A DNA stretch of 64,000 bases from Heliopora coerulea. Its lineage: Eukaryota; Cnidaria; Anthozoa; Scleralcyonacea; Helioporidae. The stretch covers positions 124,001-188,000 of the forward strand of contig JASJOG010000157.1 of the NCBI GenBank assembly GCA_030142905.1. The letters are read 5' to 3'. Position numbers and translations under genes: made by a program. Shown here piece after piece: positions 1-12,300 of the stretch. A model generated the notes under the pieces. It was not told the DNA's origin, did not search any database, and worked only from the letters and a program-made list of their open reading frames with translations. Position 1 is the first letter of the stretch, and each line of letters starts with the position of its first letter.

Positions 1-2820
1 AGAATGTTCGACTTTTTCACTTGGTTTTTCTTCGGAGTATCTTCATTTGAATGAACGATGTTACCTGCTGGACGGTTCATGCCAAACGACGTATCGTATT
101 TTCTTACCTGTTGATGGATATGAAGTTCGCAGACGACAATTAGAAACAAGACCCTGCAGTTTAATTACTTTTAGTGTTCTTGATACTCATGTTATGAGCA
201 TTGGCAAAGCTAAACATAGCAACCGCTCAGGTTATGCAAATTTAACATCACCTAAGCATAGCAACTAGCTATGCTCTACAAACTTAAAATAATCCATAAC
301 ATTCAGGTATCTAGCCATATGCATCCACAACGCAATGGTTATTATATAGAATAGCAACAATTTGTGGTCAAGCTAGTTGTTATGCAAACCATGACTGGAA
401 GTTGTGACAGAAATAACTGTTGACGGACAAATATCGTAAATAATTTTATATTTGCTTAAAAAGCTCGTTAAGAATTTATGAGGAAAATACAATAAAAAAT
501 CATAACCGCGTCGTGTCTTTGTATGCGATCAAAACATGCTTACTTTTCTCCTCTATTTTTCCCAGTTTAAAAAACATTAATTTTCAAACGTTCTTTGCCA
601 ATTAGTGTATCGTGGAGTTTGCTTTTTAAGCAGTTCAAAAAACTCGCAGTACGTGCTCGTTTTTTAAACATTACATAGCATTACGTGTTGCTACGCTTAG
701 CTTCGCCGCAGGAACTTGTGACTCCCCCAGCACGTTATTTAGTAAGGCGAATGCCTGAAAATTAATACGTAAAAGAAATTCATAAACTAAGAACAGCAGT
801 AATCCGGAATATACGCTTCACATCAAATAGAGAGATCAGAAGCCCCAAAGAGAAGCGTTAAGAAGTAGAAGAGGTCAATTTTCCTTGAATTATCGTATTA
901 CAGAAATATTTAAAAAATATACGCGACTGTTGCTAAAGTTAGCAATATAAGGAGAAAGTTATAATCATCCTTCGGCTTTAAGGTTCCAGCCCCTAAAATT
1001 TAGCTTTTATACTGCGTCAACAACATGCTGGATAAAATTAAAGCATTTCTAAATTTCTCTCCTGTTTTAATGATGCGTTAAGCGTACGAAAAGTTCATTA
1101 TGGGCTATAACATATTAGCGCAGTAAACTCTAAAAAAATGAACAAAGGTTCAAAGATGAGAAGTCTAAATAAAGGAATGGTTAACTACGTGATAATCAAG
1201 GTCGCTGTATGTGGTTTCATTATTCAACTTTGTTTCACTAATGCCGTAGATGATTATATAGATTGCACAATATTTAAACATTAGGTTATTAGACCCCTGA
1301 AAAACCTGTTTAAAGCCTGTTTTTGTTTTTGTGTATTTTTATTTAGTTAATCCTCAAGGTTCACTGTGTTAACCTTTCAAAGCATTGTTTGGAAAAAGAT
1401 AAGGCAGAAAAAAGAGATGATATTTCATAAAATTGCATAGTAAATAATTTATTAAACAGTTTGGTGTTCATTATGAGACTATATTAATTTCACTCTTCTA
1501 TATTATTAACGGCCTGCAGGATCGCCAAAATGCATAATGATTCGAGCTAAATATTGAGCCGTTGCGTAAGCTAAACGCTAGATAAGGGGCATGAATATCC
1601 TGCATTTGCATAAGAAATAAATCATGTGGAGTCTTTGCTTTTGATTTTATTTTCACTGCAAATCAGGGAGCTTTGAGACACATTGAATGAGAGATGAACG
1701 TTCGCCAAGCTCTATCCTCATAAAAATAGGTACGCTTTGGCGTACATGTATCGACTGCTTAGTACGAAGGGCCGACTGAAGTCCGGAGTAATGAAGGAAA
1801 TTTAAAGCCTAGAGTCCATTTAATCGGTACAATTGCTCAAAAATCAGTTCAACGATTGTGGCGATTGTATGGAAACTACTCTTGTCGCGATTTGTCATAC
1901 ATGTATAAACCCTTTGCTCTCACTTGAATCCATCGACCTACAACACGACAGAGGTTTCGAAAACTTTTTAACGTTGTTCCAGTGACTTGCAACACACTTC
2001 GAAAACTGCGGTAAATCACCTTTGCAAATTTATGGCAACTCATTGTATAACTGACCAAAATACTTACCTACATACTGTAGGTTGAAACATGGCGTCGCAG
2101 TGCATAAATGACGATTGACGAGGAACAAGACGCCCAGTGGGCATTCACTCGGGCTACATGATAATTGGGGAATTCATGCAAGAAGGACATATGAGGCATC
2201 AGGGCTAGTTAGGAAAATTAGTTATGACCACTTATTAGGGAGATCCTGGTCCAAAAAAGACCCAAGGTCATCCGAGGTCCCACCCGAACTTGTAATGCAA
2301 TCATTGGCCACTGTGATTTTAGACACGTCCAACTGTACATACGACAAATAAGAGGTAGCCCTCTCAACTCTGTGCAAAATGGTCCCCCTAATGACTTACT
2401 AAGACCCTATCAATGTCTCCACTCCGCCACCAAAAGGATTGTGCCACTTGTGAGAGTATTTTTAAAGTACAAGTATATTCTGATAATGAATTTAATTTAG
2501 GGAAGGTTGGTGTCTTAAATTCCCCGTTTATTTCGCCTCCTTTAATATTTGCATTTGTACATTTTGTTACGAAGTAATCCTGAGATTTTTCGCCTCAGAC
2601 AGTCCTTCCCCGGACCATCTAGTTCCGCAAAACGAACGCACCACGTTCACTAGCAAGACATTGGGTTCTGTTGATGACACGCATCTGTCCTTTCCGAAAT
2701 GCAGCAAAATATGTTGGCTAGGAACTAACATTAATGTCACTAGTGAATGACAATGCTTCTAACAGCCAAAAGCATTTTGGCGGGAAACAAAAATCCGTCC
2801 ATATTGATAGTACCGGCCAG
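1..2820. other. No gene recognised; intergenic
   Basis: No open frame here resembles a family I know, and no convincing exon with matching splice sites was found. The longest frames are under 80 codons and look like chance. No tRNA, long inverted repeat or tandem array stood out. The right part (about 2500-2820) may be the left end of the DIRS-type element that follows, but I could not find its terminal repeat. Confidence 0.5.
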
Positions 2821-2853
2821 AGCAGCCCGTTAAACATATAAGACGTAGTCCAG

Positions 2854-3855
2854 TTGCCCTTACGTAGTCAATCAATTCAGAGAAAGCGCCACCCAGATGC
2901 TTCAGAGAAAGCAGTTCCAGTTACAATAGGTATTGATCTTCGGCCAGTCATCGATAGTGATGTGCTTAGTATTTGTGCGGAAAACGATATCGATAAAGAC
3001 GATGAGCCTACTGACGAAAAAATTGATTTGCTTGCCTTCATAAGTGACGCCTTGTATCCCTCAGACGATGCTGGGTCTCCGATCTCAGAAGAGTTGGCAA
3101 ATTTGATTTATGATCAATTTACTCTTGAATTTGACTTGGTGAAATGAACAGAAATAATGCAAAGATACAAAATCCCCAAGAACTGCCAAAATCTGTTTTT
3201 ACCACGTGTCAATTCTGAAATATGGGAACGATTACGTGCCAATGTCAAACGAACAGACATACGTTTTTCTGTTTTCCAAGATACCCTGTCAAGAATTTCC
3301 TCGGCAGTTATTTTGTCGAAAGAGGCATTACTTGAGAGCAAGGAGCATAAGGCGCTGCCAAATCATATATCCCTTGTCTCGACATTGACAGACTCTATGG
3401 CCTTAATTGGCCATGTTTACAGGGAACTTTCCTATGATAGGCGAGATGCTATCCGTCCCAGCCTTAGTCACGAATTTCTGCACGCATGTTCACATGTCAA
3501 ACACACTAGGCATCTCTTTAGTGATGACTTGTCTAAAACCATACAGGATATTAAGGTAACAAAGTTGTTAATACCATATCCCTTGGGACTCCAAACAATC
3601 GGGGCACCTCTAGTTACAAAGGTGCCTCAACTTACCAGAATTTGCCAGGGAAGTTTTTTTATGGCAGAAAGGGAGGATGCCAAATCCTCCCAGTGCCAAT
3701 TTTCGCCAGACATATCGCCATTACCAGAACCCAGCCCCTCTCAAGAAGAAACTCACAAGCAATTCCAGAATTTAAAATCCCAGGTGAGTGGTTTCTCTGC
3801 CTTCATGCAGGGTCCTTTCAAATCATATTTACTCTTTAAAGCAGCATCCTTTTAA
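2854..3855 (+). pseudogene. DIRS gag-like protein, two broken frames
   Basis: Two adjacent frames (2854-3147 and 3157-3855) together resemble the first ORF of DIRS/Ngaro-like elements. The first is acidic, ending in a helical stretch; the second begins with a P-x-N-C-x-x-L-x-x-P-x-V-N-x-x-I-W pattern near residues 8-24, then a long helical segment with ALIGHVYREL and LFSDDL near residues 80-125. The ORF of this family usually precedes the reverse transcriptase, as here. The two frames are separated by a stop. The part after about 3580 is not recognised. Assignment is by recalled similarity. Confidence 0.6.
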
Positions 3856-3866
3856 GGTGGGCAGTT

Positions 3867-4970
3867 GTGCTTATTCTATCATGCATGAGGGAGAAAATAA
3901 CTTTCGCCATATCTATCCTTGAGTCTGTAGCTGGTCAAAAGATTGAATTCGTGACTAATTCTATTTGTCAAAGATTTCTTCTCTCTAACAGCATTGGTAA
4001 GGATCACAGTTTATTAGCTGGTGAAGAAATTCAAAACCTTCCACTGGAAGAGGTCACCACCGAGTGTAATCTTGAACAAGATGAATTTATTTCCCCAATA
4101 TTCACTGTCCCTAAAAAGGATACCAAAGTCCGGTTGATAATCAACCTCAAAAAACTTAATACAAATGTTTATAATACACATTTTAAAATGGAAGGAATTC
4201 AAACCATCATCAAATTAGTAACCCCAAACTGCCGGATGGCCTCTCTTGGTCTAAAACATGCCCATTACAGTGTCAAGGTCGATCCAATTTGCCAAAAATA
4301 CTTCTCAAACTCATTAATAATTCATGAGAATTTTACTCAGACAATCCCATTCTGTCACGTGAATGGGCTTTCAAACACCTGTAAAACACCGCATCAAACA
4401 CTAGTGTTTGATGCAAGCACTTCATCAAACACTAGTGTTTCATTTATGTTAATTAAACAATCCCCAAGTCCCACAACAGCGCCTGATTGGTTCACTGCCT
4501 TTCATTTAAGAAGCCATTTCAAAAACTCGTTCTCTGTGTTTGATCACGGTGTCAAAACTCTCGGGGCTTCGCCACGAGATTTATTGCTTTCTCGTGTTTT
4601 GATACCGTGATCAAACACTTGAACTCGTTTTTGAAATAGTACTTGAAGTTCATGTACCATGATAAATTGTCCAAGTATGTTGGTCTTCCTAATGGATTGT
4701 CTACCTGCCCAAGGAAGTTATGAAACCACCCTTAGCTAAGATTTGAGAGATGGGTCATATTATTAGTGGATACATTGATGATTTTTTGTGCAAGGCCACT
4801 CTTACTCTAGTTGTGTCAACAATGTAATTGATCCCATACAACCATTTGATAGCATGTGTTTGGTAATTCATCCTGAAAAATCAGTTACTATTCCAAAACA
4901 CCAAATCACAATTTTAGGCTTTACCATCAATTCTCGCACTATGATCATTAGATTGACTGAAGAAAAATAG
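3867..4970 (+). pseudogene. DIRS-type reverse transcriptase, interrupted
   Basis: The 5' part has the DIRS reverse-transcriptase signature: F-I-S-P-I-F-x-V-P-K-K-D, then R-L-I-I-N-L-K-K-L-N and H-F-K-M-E, then MASLGLKHAHYSV, where the catalytic D of the usual VDLKDAYYSV is replaced by G (L-G-L). After an insertion the frame resumes near 4645 with KYVGLPNGLS and a Y-I-D-D catalytic box at about 4770-4781. The next frame (4788-4970) carries the palm/thumb segment with HPEKSVTIPKHQITILGF. Stops and frame changes make it non-functional. Confidence 0.75.
4304..4639. mobile_element. 336-bp fold-back insertion in the DIRS RT
   Basis: The reverse-transcriptase reading stops matching after QKYF (to 4303) and resumes at YLKFMYHDKL (from about 4638). 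The bases TACTT occur at both edges (4299-4303 and 4640-4644), consistent with a 5-bp target duplication. Inside is an inverted pair (about 4512-4560 and 4590-4637) around a repeated GTTTGATCACGGTxTCAAAAC unit. Earlier in the insertion (4383-4441) the palindrome ATCAAACACTAGTGTTTGAT occurs and is repeated in part. No coding capacity is seen. It is probably a non-autonomous DNA element. Confidence 0.55.
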
Positions 4971-5065
4971 CAAAGATCAAGACACTTATACGGTCTATCC
5001 TTGATAATCCCCATGATATTCAAATAAGGCTACTGGCTAGGACTATTGGTTACCTAGTCTCTAGC

Positions 5066-5640
5066 ATGCCTGGTGTAAGATACGGTGCTCTATATTATAG
5101 ATACTTGGAAATGGACAAAGCGGCAGCCCTTAAGCAATCTAGAGGGAATTTTGATGCATCAATGCTTCTTTCTCATAAGGGGATTGTTGAAACACAGTGG
5201 CGGGTAAACCATTTGGATGCTTGTCAAAATTTCCTGGAAGGCTCACCCATTGCTGTTACTATATATTCTGATGTCTCCCCACAAGAATAGAGTGCTGCTA
5301 ACGGAGATACCTCAACTGGGGGCAAATGGTCCCCTGCTGACAGCATTAACCATAACTATTACCTTGAGCTCTTAGCTGCATTTCTTGCCCTAAAAACGTT
5401 TAAAGAAGCTATACATGGTAAGCATGTAAAAATCATGATTGATAACACAACAGCAGTTACAGTGATTAACAATATAGGTTTTTACCATAGTCGCTCTGGT
5501 CATTCAGTTGCACTGAAGATCTGGCGATTCTGCATGCAACATGGATACATGGCTCACGGCAGCCCACATCCCAGGCTCTGCCGACAGCCTTGCTGACAAA
5601 GAGTCCCGATTTTTTGATAATCAAGACACAGGATTGAAGC
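5066..5640 (+). pseudogene. DIRS RNase H-like domain, frameshifted
   Basis: Continues the element after the reverse transcriptase. Frame 5066-5290 ends in TIYSDVSPQE followed by a stop where the RNase H D-x-S box is expected. A second frame has YYLELLAAFLALKTF near 5360 and K-I-M-I-D-N-T-T-A-V near 5430, the E and D positions of RNase H. A third frame from 5541 has HIPGSADSLADKESR, the final D. The domain is therefore spread over three frames. The frame from 5541 runs on to FDLFGSRxNxQ-type sequence that links RNase H to the recombinase in these elements. Confidence 0.65.
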
Positions 5641-6195
5641 TTAACTCAAAGTTATTAAATGAGGCACTTAATATCTTAACGTTCAAACCAGATATAGATT
5701 TGTTTGGTTCTCGCATCAACACACAATCCACAACATATTGTTCTTACAGTTTTGACCCTGAAGCAATGGTTATTGATGCTTTCTCGATTTCTTGGGCAAA
5801 CGTAAAGTTTTATTGCTTCCAGTATTGCTTTTATTCCTTTATTGCTTCTATAGTGGTGCCAGATTGGCCAACCCAGCCGTGGTACCCCTTCCTTGCACCT
5901 CTGTACCTAAATCCACCAGTAGTCCTGCACCCCAGCTCACGACTGCTAATGCTTTGTCACTTCCCGGAAATGAAAACCATCTTTACCAAAAGTTGAGACT
6001 GTTGATATGTCTAGTATCTGGCAGCAACTACAGCAACGTGGTTACTCCCTTTGTGCCATTGGAATAATTGAAGCTTCTTGGCGAGACAGCACAAAATCAT
6101 GGCTCTAGATTTTCTGTCTTCCTTATACGAGTCAGGCTTGTCTTACAGCTCCATAAGCACTGCCAGATAGGCGTTATCCTCTATTTTGCAGGTAA

Positions 6196-6829
6196 GTGAC
6201 AGTGAGGTCACATTTGGTCCAACTACCAATCGTCAAGCGATTTATGAAAGGGATCTTTGAACTACGTCCTGCCCTTCCTCGCTACAAGATGATTTGGGAT
6301 CTAAGCAAAGTTTACAATTTTTTCCGCCAACCGATTTCTTCGATGTTAAGTTTGCGAGACTACCTTAAAAGTTCCTTTTCTATTACCTTTGCCGAATGGA
6401 CAGCGATGCCGAACAGTCCACTTTTTAAATATTGCGAACATGATACTTCTGATAAGTGTGTTTTCCATACTGTTGACAAAGTTAAACAAACCCGTGTAGG
6501 CATCCACGTGGAGCCATTAGGTTTTATTCGGTACACTCCTGACAATCACCTCATGTCACACATTAGACTGAATGTCTCGGCAGAACTGCCTCTATTAGAA
6601 ACATTGTAAAACAGCTTCTAATTAGCTATTTGGTATTGACACCACAAAATTTAAGTCCTAGTGTCAGAGCTGCCTCATCATCTGTTTTGGCTGCTTATAG
6701 TTACAGTTTAAAGGATATCATGTTGTCAGCGGGTTGGTCAAGTGAAAAGACTTTCCAACGTTTCTATAACAAACCAAATGAACATGGACTTACTATGGAG
6801 AGTTTTACAATGTTATTCCTTTCACAGTG
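6196..6829 (+). pseudogene. DIRS tyrosine recombinase remnant
   Basis: Frame 6196-6609 starts with VKRFMKGIFELRPALPRY and I-W-D-L-S-K-V, the N-terminal signature of DIRS tyrosine recombinases. Frame 6630-6830 has LKDIMLSAGWSSEKTFQRFYNKP, the C-terminal region around the catalytic tyrosine. The H-x-x-R box normally before it survives only as V-R-A-A-S-S-S. Two frames and missing residues show it is inactive. It is the last recognisable part of the element. Confidence 0.7.
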
Positions 6830-7009
6830 AGATGAGCTCGTTGTTGTAGTTTTATTTTGTAATCAGAGTTGATATAAAGTAGCTTCCTTTTTTAGTCAAT
6901 TGTTTTTTGTATAGTGTATGGTGTCTAAGATCTTGGACAAGGCCTCAACAGTTGCTCTAAAATCTCGTACAACTCTCCTCACGACCGTGGCTGATGACGA
7001 AATAGAATT

Positions 7010-7318
7010 AGAAATGAAACGATATTTACCACTAAGTTGAAGTTTGATTAGGATTCGATGAGTCATCAGCCGGGAGTGAGAGAGTTGCACGCCCTCCCCT
7101 ATTTTTAGTTGTATCCCGAAGTCCTAGACTTGGAATTGCATACTCAACCCACGTACACAGTCGCACTTACCAATGAGACCTTTGTCCTATCTGCTCTGAA
7201 GTCGGACCGGGCGCATGCGCCGCACTCTCTCTCGTACAACTCTCACACTCCCGGCTGATGACTCATAGAATCCAAATACAACTTCAACTTACAGGTAAGT
7301 ATCGTTTAATTTCTAATT
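7010..7318. repeat. Inverted repeat (fold-back element)
   Basis: The stretch about 7010-7096 reappears in reverse complement at about 7230-7318, including GATGAGTCATCAGCCGGGAG on the left and CTCCCGGCTGATGACTCAT on the right. The arms are imperfect and the roughly 130-bp spacer is unrelated. No gene product is recognised inside. It looks like a MITE or fold-back element. Confidence 0.6.
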
Positions 7319-8650
7319 TGTAGCCAGCTCTAAAGAAAACAAAGGCATGGCCATAAATGCATTTCCTCCAATAATTGTTGGGAGGTTGTCCGAGGCTTAC
7401 TAGTCCGATTGTCTCTGCTTCTAAAAGTACTGTTTGTTGCATTGTCTTCACCGTTGTTATTACGCATCCTTTCTCCTTCGATGAATTTTGCTACCACTTT
7501 GCCCGTCTTCTCCACATCAATACCTAAACATGATAACTGGTACGACTTCCACTGCATATCCTGACCTCTTTTCCATTGTCTCGACCGCAATTGTTGATAT
7601 TTATTTCTATTTAAATTAACACAGGGCCATCCCTGGGGACATATTTGTAGTCCAGGCACATCCCGACGCTTAGACTTCCAACACCTTTCTCAAAATATGA
7701 GCCGGTCATCGCAGCTGCTGACCTACTGGCAGATTTCTTTCTTCTACGATCTGAAAATTATCGCTCGTATCTATCGGTATGGCTGACGCCATTTTTTGAC
7801 TTTGAGAGCTTGGACTAGGTTGGAACTAAAGTTCAGTTTGAAGGCGCCTAGACTAAGGCCCACTAAGAGGCGGAATTTAACATGACTGAATATAATAAAA
7901 ATTACTCAATATAAGCAAAACTCGACTTATGGGAGAGTTGTGGTTCTAGTAATATGCTCTATAACCGTTAGAAATCGGGGGGGAAAGGGCAAAAATGTGC
8001 TCGTTTCCCCAAATTATGCCAAAGAATGCGCTTAAAGCTTAAAAAAGGCCATAGGGTGACCCTTGTGAAATTCTTTTAACCCAGCGTATCTCAACGGGGG
8101 CGGTACCGCCCCCAATCGGGCATTTAGAGAGCATCGGAAGGGTGACGAAAGCAAGACAGTAGAGGGGACATTAGGATCCAAATCGTGGGCATTCATCAGT
8201 TATTTACACCACAGCATTTTTAAGTTCCTAATAGTCATTTTATCTTAAAACCTAACACTGAATTATTTCAGTTCGGGCGATACCGAACTGAATAACTTGA
8301 TATTACAGTTATTTAGTACGGCATTGCTCTGGTGTTGGGTATTGGCCATTGGCGTTGGTACAGAACTGAGACGGAGTGTGCTCAGTAAAAGGCGACAAGC
8401 GTCAATATGAAGCACATAGTTGTTCATCCAAAAAGGTTGAGGAACCATTGTTCTAACCATTTTATACCCAGACGTCACCCTTTGATGAGTAAAATCACCC
8501 AGCTTAAGCCACAGTAACAGAAAGCGTCCGTGGCTGAGAATGGGTCAACGTTTCACCAACGTGGCCTTTATGACGCCATGTACAAAACCACTCATCGGTA
8601 GACACACGATAGTCACGAACCATGAAATCAATCAAGAGCCAAATCACAAA
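7319..8650. other. No gene recognised
   Basis: Minus-strand frames at 7330-7659 and 8263-8478 do not resemble any family I know and have no supporting context. No repeat or RNA gene was recognised. The region is beyond the likely poly(A) site of the caprin gene. Confidence 0.45.
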
Positions 8651-8653
8651 TCA

Positions 8654-8659
8654 TTTATT
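8654..8659 (-). terminator. Candidate poly(A) signal of the caprin gene
   Basis: TTTATT on the plus strand is AATAAA on the minus strand. It lies about 550 bp downstream of the caprin stop codon and is the only exact AATAAA on that strand that I saw in the interval. The 3' UTR would be about 0.55-0.57 kb. Inference from sequence only. Confidence 0.5.
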
Positions 8660-9204
8660 TTGGTTCAACAGTAATGCTATACAGGTAATAACAGAACTAC
8701 AATGAGAATTTCGTGAAAATCATTCACGTGTTTCGGAATTTGTACAAAAACAATCATGACGGTCCGAATGAAAACTAAAGATATTGCAAAGAGATAATCA
8801 GACCGATTGTAGGAACTTCCGCGCATCTGAAAACGGGAACGTCAGGAAATCAACGAGGGGAAAATGAACCAGGAAATGCCTTCGCTTAAAATCACGAACA
8901 CAACTTAAAAACCTTTAGAGGACTCTTTCGACGATCGCCAGTCGCTTGGTACACAACCTTGGTAAAAATCGATAAATTTCACCAACCAATAAAGATTTTG
9001 CATAAACAAGCACGAAAGAGCGTTCCAGGTTTGAGAATGGGAATATTTCGCTGGAATTATCAGTGAGATTAAGTTTGGTCACTCAATTCAAAAGTCCACT
9101 ATCGATACACAATGTCCAGAAGCTTCATTAAAATCTTCCCAATGTTTTAGGAATAAAACTATATAAAGATGGTTAACCTTTACACGTCATCATTCGGCAG
9201 GCTT

Positions 9205-9315
9205 TTAGTCACGAGGCTGATAACCACCACGGCCACCACGCTGTCCCCTGTTGTTCCCACGATAGTTCCCTCGACCACCTCTGCCACTCCGGAATCCTCC
9301 AGCGCCACCACCACG
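9205..9315 (-). CDS. CAPRIN1: Caprin exon 9, RGG tail and stop
   Basis: A 111-nt exon coding residues 407-442 and a TAA stop (9207-9205). It continues the RGG repeats (RGGGAGGFRSGRGG ... RGGYQPRD) after a TTCTTTAG acceptor. It is 6.57 kb from exon 8; frame and composition join cleanly, though I cannot exclude a further alternative exon in that intron. Confidence 0.85.
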   Translation of the reverse strand, partial: RGGGAGGFRSGRGGRGNYRGNNRGQRGGRGGYQPRD

Positions 9316-12300
9316 CTAAAGAATTAAAAAAAATTGCAAATAAGAGACTGGCAAACAACGGACATTAAGGAACGCCATTTTCATAAGAAATCTATATGTA
9401 CAAAAAGCTAGCCAGCGTTCACGTACACTGACACAGGAATAATTACTGCAATTTAGTAAGTGTCAGTACAGTAAAGTGTCTTGCTTTAAAGTGGATAACC
9501 CTACCAGCTACTTAAGCTGGTCTTCCTGGTAGTTAAGTAAGGGCCACTCCTAATGGATCCAGTGTTATTACAGGATGAAGCCGGAGTAACCGGAGAAAAC
9601 CTTTGATGTTTGGTAGAGTCAAACTGGACGACAATCTTCACACACGCTACCAAAGTAACTTTAGGCTACGTTGACACAACAGCAAAAGTCTTCGGATTCA
9701 CTCAAAAATTGTATTAGGATTTGCTGACCGTTCACACAGCAAAAAATGTCTGGATTAATTGCATGCTCGCGTTAAAGCAAACAGTGCTTTCTCGTGTAAG
9801 CATGGACATAAATCGTCACAAATTTAATTGAAAATAATGCCGGACAACCAAAAAGTTTCTTCCCATTCTCTATTTATTACAGCCTCTAATAAAAAATTGT
9901 TCCACCATTGGCTACTTCGGCTGTCATTCACAAAAATGAGAAAGATTTCTCCAGAGTCTTAGTTGCCCGGATTCAAAGTATCCATATTCCATTCCGGATT
10001 CGTGTGCAATCAGAAGACGTTCTGTACCGGATTCGTTACTTAAGTGTAAACGGCTACTTTCAATCCGAATAAAGTGTCCGAAATACCGATGAATCCGGAG
10101 AAATTTAGTCTAGTGTAAACGTAGCCTCAATCAGATAAATTGCACTGAGCCGGAATCGAAACTTAGTCACACAGATGAGAGATAATGCCCTAACCGCTGT
10201 GCCACCAGCGCCCCTTATGAAAATAGTTGGCATTTCACGGAAAATGAAAGGGGAACAGAAACGCCTACTCGGAACTCAAGTTTGCGGTGCAAACCAAATG
10301 AAAACGACTGACCTATTACTGGAATGTCGTTATTTCCTGGCCTCAAAATGACATCAGGTGACGACTTCACAATTTTACTGACTTCTAATTCGCTCCCAAT
10401 TTCCATGTCTAACCCAACCTTAGATCAGTTTTTAATATGAAGTTTCAATTTAGAGTTCTGACAAAAGATCGGTCTGAGGCTACCGAAATAATTTTTCCCA
10501 CTAATTAGTTCCAGAGTATACAAGAAGCCATTCTCGTCCACAGTGGTCGTTACTAATAGCATTTCTGTTCCACGAAAATCGCTTAGAAAGCACAAAGCGG
10601 CCGTTTATTTAAATTAAAAAAATAAACAAATAAATTAAATTCAATTTAAAAAAAACCAAAACAAACTGGCAATATTACTTTCAGAATTGGAAAAATGTTT
10701 ATGAAAGCGATGCTAAACCAAACATGGCCTTAAGCGTGTCGAATTCAATTCAGGCAATTTTTGAAAGGATACAATTTTGGGGGAAATTAAGCAACACACC
10801 CGCCCAAATCAAAATGAGTTAACTACGCCCCTGGACATGACAGTATTCAATGAGAAAAGTGAGTGAATGAGTAGAATCTTTATTAAAGGTCAGGAAAACT
10901 TTCTCATTGAACAGAAAAGTCCTGACACAAATAATTAAAATTCAAATGCAATAGCGATCACAATTACAAAAAAGTATAAATGTATAAATAGACATTATCG
11001 TAACAGAGAATTAATAATTACAATTAAAAAAAATTAATTTGAATCTACTAAAAGTATCACGTGTCCATTTTATCACCTAAGAAATTCCAATCCGATATTG
11101 CACGATAGCTAATTATAAGTAATATCGTGAAATGAGCTGTCTTAACTATTAAACCTCCCGCTCGATTGGGTCTTCGGCCCACGGGAATTTTCCTAAACGA
11201 ACCCAAATCGAGCGGGAGGTTTAATAGCTAATGCATCGAAATTTCATGGTATTACCTTGTAATATCACGCTTGCCGAAATTTGTCTAATACTACCTCTGG
11301 TGACATCAAACCGGGTCGTATTAGTCCTAATACGACACGGTTTGACGTCACTAGAGGTGATATTAGTACAAATGAATTTTAATGAGGTAAATTAGTTGTT
11401 AATGGCACGTGGTAGAACAAAAGAAATTGAGCAAACACGATATCACCTAATATTTACACCAATTTCGTGATACCGCAAGAACTCTTAATTTATTTCGGGT
11501 AATGTAATTATGAATATCTCTATTACAGAGAAAGTTATGTTGCAGCTTTATTCTGCAATATTTGGAGCTTTTCCATTAAAGTATCACTTCCTTTATCGCC
11601 CCATATCAGATCCGCATAATCAAAAATTGGTGGGGCAAGACTATTATGCAACAACAGTCGAGCTCGTCGGGGAAGCAGGTGCTCGGTACGTTTTAAAAGT
11701 CCAAGGCGTTCATTGATCTCACGAGTTATCTTCCCAATATATTCGCTCCATTTCATGTTTGATGTAAAAGTAAATTCTAACCATTAAAAATGATTAACTT
11801 CACTGATCCCATTTCCTATTACTTGTACACATACTGTTACTTTAGTTTGGGGGTTTTTGGGGGTTTTTTTTTTGTTTTTGTTTTTTTTTTGGGTTTGTTC
11901 TGCCAATAATCGCTGATTGACTATTCTGGAGATTATGCGTTAGCTTATTCATATTTAACCAATCGGCAACCATTGCAAGATCTGCATTAAGAGTATATTT
12001 CAAGACTGCTACAGACGATGAGAAACTGTAATGAACTGCATCGTCAGCATATATGGATACCTTGCAACGTTCAACAATGCCTGGAAGGTCATTCATGTAA
12101 ACGATGAATAACAGTGGTCCTAAGATGCTGCCCTGCGGTACACCAGCGGTAACTGGTAAAGGTTAAGAAAGGTGTTGTATAGATAACGTCCTCTGTGATC
12201 TGTCATTTAGGCAAGATTTAAACCATTGGAGATCGAGATTAGAAACTCCAACCCACTGGAGTTTTCTAAGCAAAATTCCATGATCGACAGGATCAAAGGC

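Larger units (their letters stand above)
2854..6829 (+). mobile_element. Decayed DIRS-type tyrosine-recombinase retroelement
   Basis: In order on the plus strand lie a gag-like frame, a reverse transcriptase, RNase H and a tyrosine recombinase tail. This is the gene content of DIRS-like retroelements, which integrate with a tyrosine recombinase rather than a DDE integrase. Many frameshifts and stops break the frames, and a 336-bp insertion splits the reverse transcriptase, so it is dead. I did not identify the inverted or split terminal repeats, so the outer limits are those of recognisable coding sequence. It lies downstream of the caprin gene and outside any host gene. Confidence 0.8.
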
